Assembly: GCF_033898505.1 (NCBI RefSeq)
Contig: NZ_JAXAFK010000001.1
Location: 992,001 to 1,056,000 of the forward strand
DNA length: 64,000 bases
Direction: 5' to 3'
DNA from: Pectobacterium carotovorum
GTDB taxonomy: Bacteria > Pseudomonadota > Gammaproteobacteria > Enterobacterales > Enterobacteriaceae
The notes under the pieces are model-generated. The model ran no database searches and was not told the origin of the DNA. It was given only the letters and a program-made list of their open reading frames with translations. This document shows, in pieces, positions 56,732 to 64,000 of this stretch (positions are counted from its first letter, which is position 1; every line of letters starts with the position of its first letter). The translations under genes and the position numbers were made by a program.

Positions 56732-57454
56732 TCAGGATACGTGTTGCAGGAATTCACGCAGACGGTCGCTGGGTGGATTCGTAATCAGCGTTTCCGGGTC
56801 GCCATCTTCTGCGATGCGGCCTTTATCAATAAAAATCAGACGTGAAGCCACTTTATGGGCAAAGCCCACCTCGTGGGTGACGATGACCATCGTCATGCCT
56901 TCTTCGGCCAGATCTTTCATGACGGTCAGCACTTCGTGACGCAGTTCCGGGTCGAGGGCTGACGTTGGCTCATCAAACAACATCAGCTTCGGTTTAACGG
57001 CTAACGCGCGGGCGATGGCTACACGCTGCTGTTGACCACCGGAAAGCTCGGAAGGGTAGTGATGAGCGCGTTCTGACAGGCCCACTTTCGCCAGTAGTTC
57101 CAGCGCCAGCTTCTCGGCATCGGCTTTGTTCGCGCCGCGTACCCGAATAGGGCCGAACGCGACGTTTTCCAACGCGGTGAGATGCGGGAACAGATAAAAC
57201 TGCTGGAATACCATCCCGGCTTCCTGACGGATCAAACGCTCGTCAACGCGCGGGTCGTTCACTTTCAGGCCGTCAACAATCAATTCGCCGCTGGTAATTT
57301 CTTCCAGCTTATTGATGCAGCGCAGCAGGGTGGATTTACCCGAGCCTGAAGGCCCGATGATGACCACCACTTCACCCTGGCCGATGGTGAGATCGATATT
57401 GTGTAAGACCTGTGTCTTGCCAAAGTGTTTGGATACGTTTTTAAATTCAATCAT
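56732..57454 (-). CDS. glnQ: Glutamine ABC transporter ATP-binding protein GlnQ
   Basis: ATPase of 240 aa of the polar amino acid uptake class: Walker [10 protein letters not shown], signature LSGGQQQR, Walker [17 protein letters not shown]-loop VTHEVGFA. Last gene of glnHPQ, as in E. coli; its start overlaps the glnP stop by 4 bp. Confidence 0.95.
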   Translation of the reverse strand: MIEFKNVSKHFGKTQVLHNIDLTIGQGEVVVIIGPSGSGKSTLLRCINKLEEITSGELIVDGLKVNDPRVDERLIRQEAGMVFQQFYLFPHLTALENVAFGPIRVRGANKADAEKLALELLAKVGLSERAHHYPSELSGGQQQRVAIARALAVKPKLMLFDEPTSALDPELRHEVLTVMKDLAEEGMTMVIVTHEVGFAHKVASRLIFIDKGRIAEDGDPETLITNPPSDRLREFLQHVS

Positions 57455-58110
57455 ATAATCTTAAGTCTTCTTTCCAGACGACGCAGAATAAAGCTGAGGA
57501 TTAGCGTGATGCACAGGTAAATAATGGCAACCGCAGTCCAGATTTCCAGCGCACGGAAGTTGCCCGCGATGATTTCCTGCCCTGAACGAGTCAGTTCAGC
57601 TACGCCGATCACAATAAACAGCGACGTATCTTTGATGCTGATAATCCACTGATTACCCAGCGGCGGCAGCATGCGGCGCAGGGCAAGTGGGGCAATCACA
57701 TGGCGCAGCGTCGCGCGGCGAGACAGCCCAAGCGCCAGGCCCGCTTCACGGAAGCCGTTATGAATTGACAATACCGAACCACGGGTGATTTCCGCGATGT
57801 AAGCACCGGAGTTAATCATAATGGTCACCACGGCGGCGGCAAAAGGATCAATCCGCACGGACGTGAAGATCATCGGCAGGGCGAAGTAAATAAACATCAC
57901 CTGCACAACAATCGGGGTACCGCGAATAATTTCAATAAAAACGAGCGAGATGCGGCTGGAAAACCAGCCGCCGTAGGCGCGGGCAAAACCCGCGACCACG
58001 CCAATCACCAGGCCGCCAAGCAGACCCAGAACAGAAATCAACAACGTCATTTTTGCCCCTTCCATCAGGAGGGGCAGAGAAGGCCAAATGGCACTCCAGT
58101 CAAACTGCAT
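57451..58110 (-). CDS. glnP: Glutamine ABC transporter permease GlnP
   Basis: A 219-aa permease of the HisMQ family with about five membrane helices and the EAA loop [20 protein letters not shown]. Together with GlnQ and GlnH it imports glutamine. It lies between glnH and glnQ on the minus strand. Confidence 0.94.
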   Translation of the reverse strand: MQFDWSAIWPSLPLLMEGAKMTLLISVLGLLGGLVIGVVAGFARAYGGWFSSRISLVFIEIIRGTPIVVQVMFIYFALPMIFTSVRIDPFAAAVVTIMINSGAYIAEITRGSVLSIHNGFREAGLALGLSRRATLRHVIAPLALRRMLPPLGNQWIISIKDTSLFIVIGVAELTRSGQEIIAGNFRALEIWTAVAIIYLCITLILSFILRRLERRLKII

Positions 58111-58136
58111 GGAATATCTCCAGATTAAATCGGCAA

Positions 58137-58883
58137 TTACTTAGGTTCTACGCCAAACCACTTCTTGTAGATCTCAGCATAAGTGCCGTTTTCACGCAGT
58201 GTTTTCAGGGCGCCATTCACTTTTTCACGCAGCTCATTGCTGCCTTTCGGGAACGCGATGCCGTATTGCTGGGCTTTAATAGAGTCACCTACCGCTTTAA
58301 ACTGGCCATTGCCTGCAGTTTTGATGAAGTAGAGGATATTTGGTGTGTCGTGCAGCACGGCGTCAGCACGGTTGGTGCCCAGTTCCATATAGGCGTTGTC
58401 GATGTTCGGGAACTGGCGCAGATCTTTGGTTTTGATATTGGCTTTCGCGTAATCAACGGAACCTGTGCCGCTCTTCACCGCAACCACTTTACCCGCTAAA
58501 TCCTGCTCGCCTTTGATATCGTTGTTGTCTGCTTTGACCATCACCAGCAGGCCGCTGTTGTAATAGCCGTCAGAGAAATCGATTGCTTTTTTGCGCTCTT
58601 CAGTAATGGTAATACCTGCAAGCGCCAGATCGATGTTACGCGTTTGTAGTGCAGGAATAATGCCGCCGAAGTCCATTGGCTTCAGGGTGTACTTCAGGTT
58701 GAGCTGCTTAGCGATAGCATCCCAGAGATCGATGTCAAAACCGACGTACTTGTCGCCTTGTTTGAACTCAAAAGGGACGAAAGCGGTGTCTGTAGCGACA
58801 ATCAGTTCTTTCTCAGCAGCATAGCTGGATACGCTCATCATTAGCGTCAGTGCAGCCAAAGAGGCCTTAAGTAGTGATTTCAT
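58137..58883 (-). CDS. glnH: Periplasmic glutamine-binding protein GlnH
   Basis: A 248-aa solute-binding protein with signal peptide ([20 protein letters not shown]). Ligand pocket motifs [40 protein letters not shown] and [12 protein letters not shown] match E. coli GlnH. It is the first gene of the operon and has a long leader with two 23-bp tandem repeats. Confidence 0.95.
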   Translation of the reverse strand: MKSLLKASLAALTLMMSVSSYAAEKELIVATDTAFVPFEFKQGDKYVGFDIDLWDAIAKQLNLKYTLKPMDFGGIIPALQTRNIDLALAGITITEERKKAIDFSDGYYNSGLLVMVKADNNDIKGEQDLAGKVVAVKSGTGSVDYAKANIKTKDLRQFPNIDNAYMELGTNRADAVLHDTPNILYFIKTAGNGQFKAVGDSIKAQQYGIAFPKGSNELREKVNGALKTLRENGTYAEIYKKWFGVEPK

Positions 58884-58915
58884 TAAATCCTTCCTATTAG
58901 CAGTTGTGGGAGCTT

Positions 58916-58961
58916 TTTGTTTTACAGGCGTTTTACGCTTTGTTTTACAGGTGTTTTAAGC
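58916..58961 (-). repeat. Two adjacent 23-bp repeats in the glnH leader
   Basis: TTTGTTTTACAGGCGTTTTA and three more bases (58916-58938) are repeated at 58939-58961 with 2 changes in 23. They lie 33-78 bp before the glnH start, in the promoter or untranslated leader. Perhaps a regulator-binding repeat or a slipped duplication. Confidence 0.75.
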
Positions 58962-59244
58962 ATAGTACATCGTACAAAAGTGAAGCCTGAGTCAGTTACC
59001 CTGTGTTGTGCTTAACCTGTTGCTTTTATTTATTGCCCTGCCAGCGGTGAAATTTTCACCTCCGATTCGCTCAGGCAAGGCGCTGCTATGATTAACTGAT
59101 TTATACGAGGGAAACAACCGTTGATTGGTGTTATGGCCAATTAATGCAGGCAAAAGCTAATTTTTTGAGCGTCTTAACGGATAAAATGCGTGGTTTGTGC
59201 GGGTTGTACCAGAAAAGGGGACCGCTTGAGTGGGGAAGATAGCA

Positions 59245-59270
59245 GTAAAAAGGCTGCCTAAGCAGCCTTG
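59245..59270 (-). terminator. dps terminator
   Basis: GGCTGC-CTAA-GCAGCC (59252-59267) with AAAAA on its left, which reads as a T tract on the minus strand. Confidence 0.88.
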
Positions 59271-59297
59271 AAAGCGTTCATCGGACGATAATGCCGA

Positions 59298-59801
59298 TTA
59301 TTCAATGTTTGATTCAATGAACCACAGGAACTGATCCAGATCGCGTGATGCGGCGGTCAGGATGTCCGCAGAGGCCTCATCTTCCGTTTTACCAATTGCC
59401 TTGCGTACGTTGTTGGCGACAATCGCATAACGTTCTGCCAGCGCCTTCAGGTGATCCTGAACGCTATGGATGTTGGTTGGATAGCTTTTGAGTGAGGTTT
59501 GTTTACCCACAATTTGCACGGTACCCAGCGCCACACCGCCTATCTGCACCACGCGCTCGGCGATGGTGTCCTGATGGTCAATAATCGAGGTGCGGAAGCC
59601 ATCCAGCATTTCATGAACGGCGATAAAGTTTGCACCGCGCATGTTCCAGTGCGCCTGTTTGGTAATCAACGACAGGTCGATGAAATCAACAACAAGTTGG
59701 TTTAACAGTGCGATCGTCGAGGTTTTAACGCTATCATCCAAATCATTGCGAGTGTAAAGCAGTGCGGACGGTGCTGATTTCACGAGTTTGGCGGTAGACA
59801 T
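59298..59801 (-). CDS. dps: DNA protection during starvation protein Dps
   Basis: Dodecameric ferritin-like protein, 167 aa, that binds DNA and oxidises iron with hydrogen peroxide. Ferroxidase-site residues lie in [20 protein letters not shown] and [16 protein letters not shown]. The N-terminus [16 protein letters not shown] carries the lysines that bind DNA. Same place as in E. coli between glnH and rhtA. AGAGGA precedes the start. Confidence 0.96.
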   Translation of the reverse strand: MSTAKLVKSAPSALLYTRNDLDDSVKTSTIALLNQLVVDFIDLSLITKQAHWNMRGANFIAVHEMLDGFRTSIIDHQDTIAERVVQIGGVALGTVQIVGKQTSLKSYPTNIHSVQDHLKALAERYAIVANNVRKAIGKTEDEASADILTAASRDLDQFLWFIESNIE

Positions 59802-60147
59802 AATAGTTATCCTCTCTTTAATTATTCATAGTCTTACTGTTCAATGTGATTAATTATAGCAGTGATAAAAATTAATATTGAAAAGAATTACCTATCAAAT
59901 GAATAGCTCTAGCATAACGATGTTGTGGGTATTTGTAGTCAGGATTTATCTGATATCAATAATGCGGTAAGCCGTAATGTAAGTGCAATATTTTAATTGC
60001 CTCTGAAACATCATCTCATATATTGATAAATATCATCATCACTTAGGTGAAAATAGTTATTATTCGTCAGCTATCCTCATTAAAATAGGACGGCAGCGTT
60101 GTTTTCCCCTTAAAACAGATGTGTGCGGGTAAAGAGAGTCGTGCAGA
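59802..60147. other. Intergenic region between dps and the P-loop kinase
   Basis: Divergent A+T-rich promoter region. A perfect -10 hexamer TATAAT for dps reads on the minus strand at 59853-59858, preceded there by CTGC, with no strong -35, which suits RpoS/RpoD use. No gene seen. Confidence 0.5.
60024..60037. promoter_or_regulatory. FNR-like site
   Basis: TTGAT-AAAT-ATCAT matches the FNR consensus TTGAT-N4-ATCAA at 9 of 10 positions, 110 bp before the kinase gene and 220 bp from dps. In an A+T-rich region chance is possible. Confidence 0.35.
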
Positions 60148-60699
60148 ATGAGAGTGAATATTATTGGCACCAGTGGAAGTGGTAAATCTACGCTCGCTCG
60201 CCGCTTGTCTGAAAAACTGGCTATTCCGTACGTTGAAATGGATGCGTTGTTTTGGCTGAAGGACTGGCAAGAACGGACAGATGTCGATTTTTTTCACTGT
60301 CTTGAAAGCGCGTTGGAGCCTGACAGCTGGGTGCTGGATGGCAACTATAATCGAACGCGTGATATCAAATGGCGCAATGTTGATGTCGTGATTTGGGTTG
60401 ATTACAGCTTTAGCCGTACGCTTTTGCAGGCGGTACGGCGTGCCTCTCTTCGGGCATGGCGTAAAGAGGAACTCTGGAGCGGCACGGGTAATAAAGAGTC
60501 TTTTCTCCGCAGTTTCCTTAGTCGGGATTCAATTATCCTCTGGACAATAAAAACCTATTCAAGAAACCGGAAACGGTATTTGGCGGATTTAGCCGACCCG
60601 TGCTATCGCCATATCCGTTTTATTACTTTGCGTTCTCCTCGGGAATGTGAAATTTTTCTGCAACACTTCCCAAAGGAAATACACACTCATTCTGCTTGA
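60148..60699 (+). CDS. Small P-loop kinase (adenylate kinase/FlaR-like)
   Basis: A 183-aa protein with Walker [12 protein letters not shown] at residues 7-17, then a typical nucleotide-kinase fold (IPYVEMDALFWLKDW, WVLDGNYNRTRDIKW, VIWVDYSFSRTL). Such proteins are annotated as topology-modulation protein FlaR or adenylate kinase; the true substrate is not known. The last 13 bp overlap the end of rhtA on the other strand. Confidence 0.78.
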   Translation: MRVNIIGTSGSGKSTLARRLSEKLAIPYVEMDALFWLKDWQERTDVDFFHCLESALEPDSWVLDGNYNRTRDIKWRNVDVVIWVDYSFSRTLLQAVRRASLRAWRKEELWSGTGNKESFLRSFLSRDSIILWTIKTYSRNRKRYLADLADPCYRHIRFITLRSPRECEIFLQHFPKEIHTHSA

Positions 60700-61574
60700 G
60701 TCGTTACTTTGGCTGCACCCGCCGGTTTTATCGTCAGCGTTGCGCCGATTGACGCGATGATAATAAAGATAAGCGCCATCCACTGTATGAACGATAGATG
60801 CTCACCGAGGAAGAGGATCCCGGATAGGGCGGCAATCGCGGGTTCCATGCTCATCAGGGTGCTGAACGTTCTGGCGGGCAGGCGAGTCAATGCCACCATT
60901 TCCAGAGAATAAGGAAGTGCGGTGGACAGGATGGCGACGGCAATACCGAGCGGAAGTATTGATAACGAAAACAGCGTGCTCTCGGCGTAATATGCACCGA
61001 TAGGGCAGAAAATCAGCGCGGCAATGCAGGAACCGATTGCGACGGTTCCCGGCCCATGATTTGCGCCTGCTTTTTGCCCAAACAGGATATAGAGCGCCCA
61101 GCAGGCACCGGCACCCACGGCGCAAGTTGCCCCCGTCAAATCAACATTGCCGATATTGTGACCCAGCGGTAATAAGAACCATAGCCCAGCAACGGCAAGA
61201 AAAACCCATAAAAAATCAATAGGTCTGCGTGAGGCTAGCATCGCAACGGCAAGCGGGCCGGTGAATTCCAGTGCGACAGCAATGCCGAGCGGTACCGTCT
61301 GCAATGAGAGGTAAAATAGAAAGTTCATCCCGCCTAACGTGATGCCATAAACCAGCAATGGCAGGCGGTTACTGCTAAAGCGCATACGCCACGGCTTGAA
61401 GATGATGCACAGAATGATCGTACCAATACCCAGACGCAACGCCGTTACGCCAGTCGCACCAATGAGTGGAAACAGACTCTTGGCCAGAGCCGCGCCGCTT
61501 TGGATAGAAAGCATTGAGATAATGATGAGGAATACGGGTACAAATGATGACGAGCGGTGGGAAAATAAGGTCAT
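60687..61574 (-). CDS. rhtA: Threonine/homoserine exporter RhtA
   Basis: EamA-family exporter of 295 aa, the same length as E. coli RhtA and very similar: SIQSGAALAKSLFPLIGATG, GGMNFLFYLSLQTVPLGIAV, ALEFTGPLAVA, LPYSLEMVALTRLPARTFST. Ten membrane segments. It exports threonine and homoserine. ATG 61572-61574 chosen by homology; a longer frame begins 16 codons upstream. Synteny dps-rhtA-ompX as in E. coli. Confidence 0.94.
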   Translation of the reverse strand: MTLFSHRSSSFVPVFLIIISMLSIQSGAALAKSLFPLIGATGVTALRLGIGTIILCIIFKPWRMRFSSNRLPLLVYGITLGGMNFLFYLSLQTVPLGIAVALEFTGPLAVAMLASRRPIDFLWVFLAVAGLWFLLPLGHNIGNVDLTGATCAVGAGACWALYILFGQKAGANHGPGTVAIGSCIAALIFCPIGAYYAESTLFSLSILPLGIAVAILSTALPYSLEMVALTRLPARTFSTLMSMEPAIAALSGILFLGEHLSFIQWMALIFIIIASIGATLTIKPAGAAKVTTQAE

Positions 61575-61950
61575 GCTTTTGGCCTTAAAACAGGTATAAC
61601 ATTCCGTTGCTATTATATCCAATTGTAAACAATTTGTCTGGTATGAATTGACTTTTATTGACCTTTATTTACGCATCATTTAATTGCTTTATTTTTGCTC
61701 AATTCAATTAGCATACAAACTGAGCGGGAAATTAAGAATTGTCTGTTTTAGGGCCTTGCGGTGAATTTATTTTTAATCTAACTGTCACAATAAAAAAGCT
61801 AATATAATTAGTGTGATAGGTTGATTTTGACAATATTTGTTACATCTAAAGGCTAATTGATAAATATTTATAGGGCGGCAAGTCTCGAACTTCTTTGTTA
61901 TATTTACGGTGTTAGCTAGTCTTTCATAAAATAAATTTGAGGCTGTAAAT
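61575..61950. other. rhtA-ompX intergenic region
   Basis: Divergent promoter region, very A+T-rich, with long T and A runs at 61660-61860. It should contain the ompX promoter and its leader. No gene or clear operator identified. Confidence 0.4.
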
Positions 61951-62466
61951 ATGAAAAAAATCGCGTGTCTTTCCGCTCTGGCTTGTGTATTAGCCGTTGG
62001 CGCAGGTTCTGCATTTGCTGGTCAAAGTACTGTAACTGCAGGTTATGCTCAAGGTGATGCTCAGGGCGTACAAAATAAAGTTAAAGGTTTTAACCTGAAA
62101 TATCGTTATGAGCAAGATAATAACCCACTGGGCGTTATTAGCTCTTTCACTTACCTGGAAAAAAATGGTAGCGATGGCAGTGACTACAGCAAAGGCCAGT
62201 ACATGGGCTTCACTGCTGGTCCAGCTTACCGTCTGAATGACTGGGCAAGCCTGTACGGTGTTGTTGGTTTCAGCCACGGTAAAGTCACCAATAACGCGAC
62301 CAACGGTCTGAACAACAGCAGCAATGACGATTACGGCTTCACCTACGGTGCTGGTGTTCAGTTCAACCCAATCCAGGACGTTGCTCTGGATGTGGGCTAC
62401 GAACAAAGCCGTATCCGCAGTGTTGACGTTGGCGCCTGGGCTGTTGGCGTAGGTTACCGTTTCTAA
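61951..62466 (+). CDS. ompX: Outer membrane protein OmpX
   Basis: An 8-stranded beta-barrel of 171 aa with signal peptide (MKKIACLSALACVLAVGAG...AFA), strands such as STVTAGYAQGDAQG, GFNLKYRYE, YMGFTAGPAYRLNDWASLYG and AVGVGYRF ending in the aromatic F required for outer membrane insertion. It has roles in surface adhesion and stress. In E. coli its mRNA is silenced by small RNAs, which cannot be seen here. Confidence 0.96.
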   Translation: MKKIACLSALACVLAVGAGSAFAGQSTVTAGYAQGDAQGVQNKVKGFNLKYRYEQDNNPLGVISSFTYLEKNGSDGSDYSKGQYMGFTAGPAYRLNDWASLYGVVGFSHGKVTNNATNGLNNSSNDDYGFTYGAGVQFNPIQDVALDVGYEQSRIRSVDVGAWAVGVGYRF

Positions 62467-62521
62467 TCTAACCCTGTAGGGGTTGTTTACCCTCAGCGTT
62501 GGTTGTTAGATGTGTCGGAAG

Positions 62522-62550
62522 AATCCGCTCTTTTCAGGGCGGATTTTTTT
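62522..62550 (+). terminator. ompX terminator
   Basis: AATCCGC (62522-62528) pairs with GCGGATT (62539-62545), followed by a T run. Confidence 0.85.
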
Positions 62551-62808
62551 ATGGCGAGCTTCCTGCCCGACACCCTGCGGGCCATCGCAAGCGGCATTTT
62601 TTATGTCTGTTTGTCAAAGCTGCAACGAGTTTCGCCCGTCATTTAGTCAGTCACTTTCCAGTCGGTCGATATCCGGTCATCTTTGTCGCCATTGAGCAAA
62701 AGCTGCCGTGTCGGTCTGTCATAAGATTTTATCTTGACGTTAAGATTCTTTATGTGAAGATATTGACCATCAAGCAGCAATGATTGGCTCAAGTTATTGA
62801 GGTTAGAC

Positions 62809-63978
62809 ATGGTAGTGACATCAACGGCCCGCACGCGGGCTTTTCTTTTCTTCACGATTATCCTGTTGGGATTGAATTTACGTCCCGTACTGGCGGGGAT
62901 TGGCCCGTTGCTGAATCAGATTCAGGCCGCAACGGGTCTGGATGACAGCATGGCGGGCATGTTAACCACGCTCCCGGTGTTCGCTATGGGGTGGTGTGCG
63001 TTATATGGCGGTCAGTTGCAGGCACGTCTCGGAGAGTATCGGGGCATCACATTGGGCATTGTGGTGATTGCCCTGGCGTGTGGTGCACGCTGGTGGCTGA
63101 ATAGCGGTATTGCTCTGCTGGTTAGTGCTGCGCTTGCCGGGGTCGGGATTGCCTTAATTCAGGCGCTGGTGCCGTCGTTTATCAAACTCCATTTTGGCCG
63201 TCATAGCAGTCTCCTGATGGGCTTTTATACCACGGCTATTATGACCGGAGCGGCGTTTGCGGCTTCATCGGTTTCTCCGCTGGCAAATGCGTGGGGCTGG
63301 CAAAGCGCGCTGGCCTGCTGGGGGATCGTGGCGTTGGTTGCCACAGTGGCCTGGCGGTGTGTACCTAAAGCGTATACCGCGAAGCAGGAGGCGGCGGTCG
63401 TTCTGGCGACGCGCAGAAGCGGGATGGACTGGCTGCTGATGGTGTTCTTCGGTATTGGTACGGGTGCGTATACGCTGGTGCTGGCATGGCTGCCACCGTA
63501 TTACATTCAACTGGGGATGGATGCGACGCAAAGCGGCCTGATGTTGGGCGGATTAACGCTGACGGAGGTGATTTCCGGCTTGCTGGTGTCCACGTTTATC
63601 AACCGCTTTCCCGATCGGCGCAGGCTGCTTCTCCCTATTTTGATTGTGATGTTGATAGGGATGATTGGGCTGATCGTCGCGCCGCTGACGTTTACGTATC
63701 CCATTATTATCATGCTGGGCATTGGCATTGGTGCACTGTTCCCGCTATCGCTGATTGTGGCGTTGGATCAGGTAACCGAATCACATAAAACCGGTTCACT
63801 GATGGGATTTGTGCAGGGCGGCGGCTATATCCTCGCCAGCCTGATGCCGTTGCTGGCCGGTTTTATTCGTCAGCATACGGCGGGTCTGGAACAGGCCTGG
63901 ATGATTATGACTGTCGGTGTGGTCGTGTTGATTATCATGGCGACCCGCTTTGCTCCGGTGAAGAGCCTGAGTCGCTAA
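62809..63978 (+). CDS. MFS transporter, CynX/NimT family
   Basis: Major facilitator of 389 aa with about 12 membrane helices. The start GLNLRPVLAGIGPLLNQIQA is the hallmark of the CynX/NimT (cyanate/nitroimidazole) branch; MGFVQGGGYILASLMPLLAG is another family segment. Its substrate is unknown. ATG 62809 has TGAGG 8 nt upstream; the longer frame from TTG 62797 would add four residues. The gene is complete within the window. Confidence 0.87.
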   Translation: MVVTSTARTRAFLFFTIILLGLNLRPVLAGIGPLLNQIQAATGLDDSMAGMLTTLPVFAMGWCALYGGQLQARLGEYRGITLGIVVIALACGARWWLNSGIALLVSAALAGVGIALIQALVPSFIKLHFGRHSSLLMGFYTTAIMTGAAFAASSVSPLANAWGWQSALACWGIVALVATVAWRCVPKAYTAKQEAAVVLATRRSGMDWLLMVFFGIGTGAYTLVLAWLPPYYIQLGMDATQSGLMLGGLTLTEVISGLLVSTFINRFPDRRRLLLPILIVMLIGMIGLIVAPLTFTYPIIIMLGIGIGALFPLSLIVALDQVTESHKTGSLMGFVQGGGYILASLMPLLAGFIRQHTAGLEQAWMIMTVGVVVLIIMATRFAPVKSLSR

Positions 63979-64000
63979 GCGGTTTGTGGTGTTGTAAGCG

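Larger units (their letters stand above)
58884..59297. other. glnH upstream region
   Basis: About 360 bp before glnH with no gene, then the dps terminator. The A+T-rich part next to glnH carries the tandem repeats listed separately and the glnH promoter. I could not find a clear sigma-54 -24/-12 element. Confidence 0.4.

Noticed and set aside
58884-59100. Sigma-54 promoter of glnHPQ
   Set aside because: E. coli has one, but I could not find a GG-N10-GC element with good flanks in the right orientation.

Overview
The window is chromosomal DNA of a soft-rot enterobacterium, most probably a Pectobacterium. The evidence is a serralysin-type metalloprotease with its inhibitor and dedicated type I exporter (prtW-inh-prtDEF), a contractile phage-tail bacteriocin cluster of the carotovoricin kind, an achromobactin-like siderophore uptake operon, and E. 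coli-like core synteny at the right end (glnHPQ, dps, rhtA, ompX). The genus call is inference from gene content; I ran no search.

Layout. 1-7732: 5' part of an HlyD-type efflux adaptor on the minus strand, then on the plus strand a Fur box, a structured leader with a strong intrinsic terminator, a TonB-dependent receptor, a complete Cbr-type ABC importer and a FhuF-like reductase. 7733-30646: ordinary enterobacterial genes (rhlE, EamA exporter, AraC regulators, pepT, a DppA-like binding protein, queH, dusC, mmuPM with a MetJ box, class IV adenylate cyclase, FMN-binding protein, pbpG, GST, bglX, idi, LysE exporter, dinG). 30647-37581: a 35-codon ORF, a 127-bp palindromic repeat and the protease/secretion operon. 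37582-53457: a tail-only particle cluster with holin, transglycosylase, Rz and an embedded Rz1, Mu-like genes (DUF2730, gp37, gp38, sheath, tube, gp41) and P2-like genes (E', T, U, X, D, V, W, J, I, H). It has no capsid, portal, terminase or integrase genes, so it is a tailocin and not a prophage. 53757-64000: ybiB, an M3 oligopeptidase, glnQPH, dps, a small P-loop kinase, rhtA, ompX and a CynX/NimT-type transporter.

dinG and ybiB are neighbours in E. coli but lie 23 kb apart here. The protease operon and the tailocin fill that gap, so dinG/ybiB looks like an island site.

The strongest candidate for something undescribed is a 98-aa gene at 42973-43269 between the tail tube and tail chaperone genes. 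It is a plant-type ferredoxin homologue in which all four [2Fe-2S] cysteines are replaced (S40, D45, S48, D78). It is A+T-rich and bracketed by two terminator hairpins, like a phage moron. Pectobacterium imports plant ferredoxin for iron, and its pectocins exploit that receptor, so a cluster-less ferredoxin inside a bacteriocin operon is notable. Other signals are the attenuator-like leader of the siderophore receptor, a series of internal terminators in the tailocin operon, an out-of-frame tail chaperone extension that needs +1 or -2 frameshifting, and an in-frame tail fibre remnant after the fibre stop codon.
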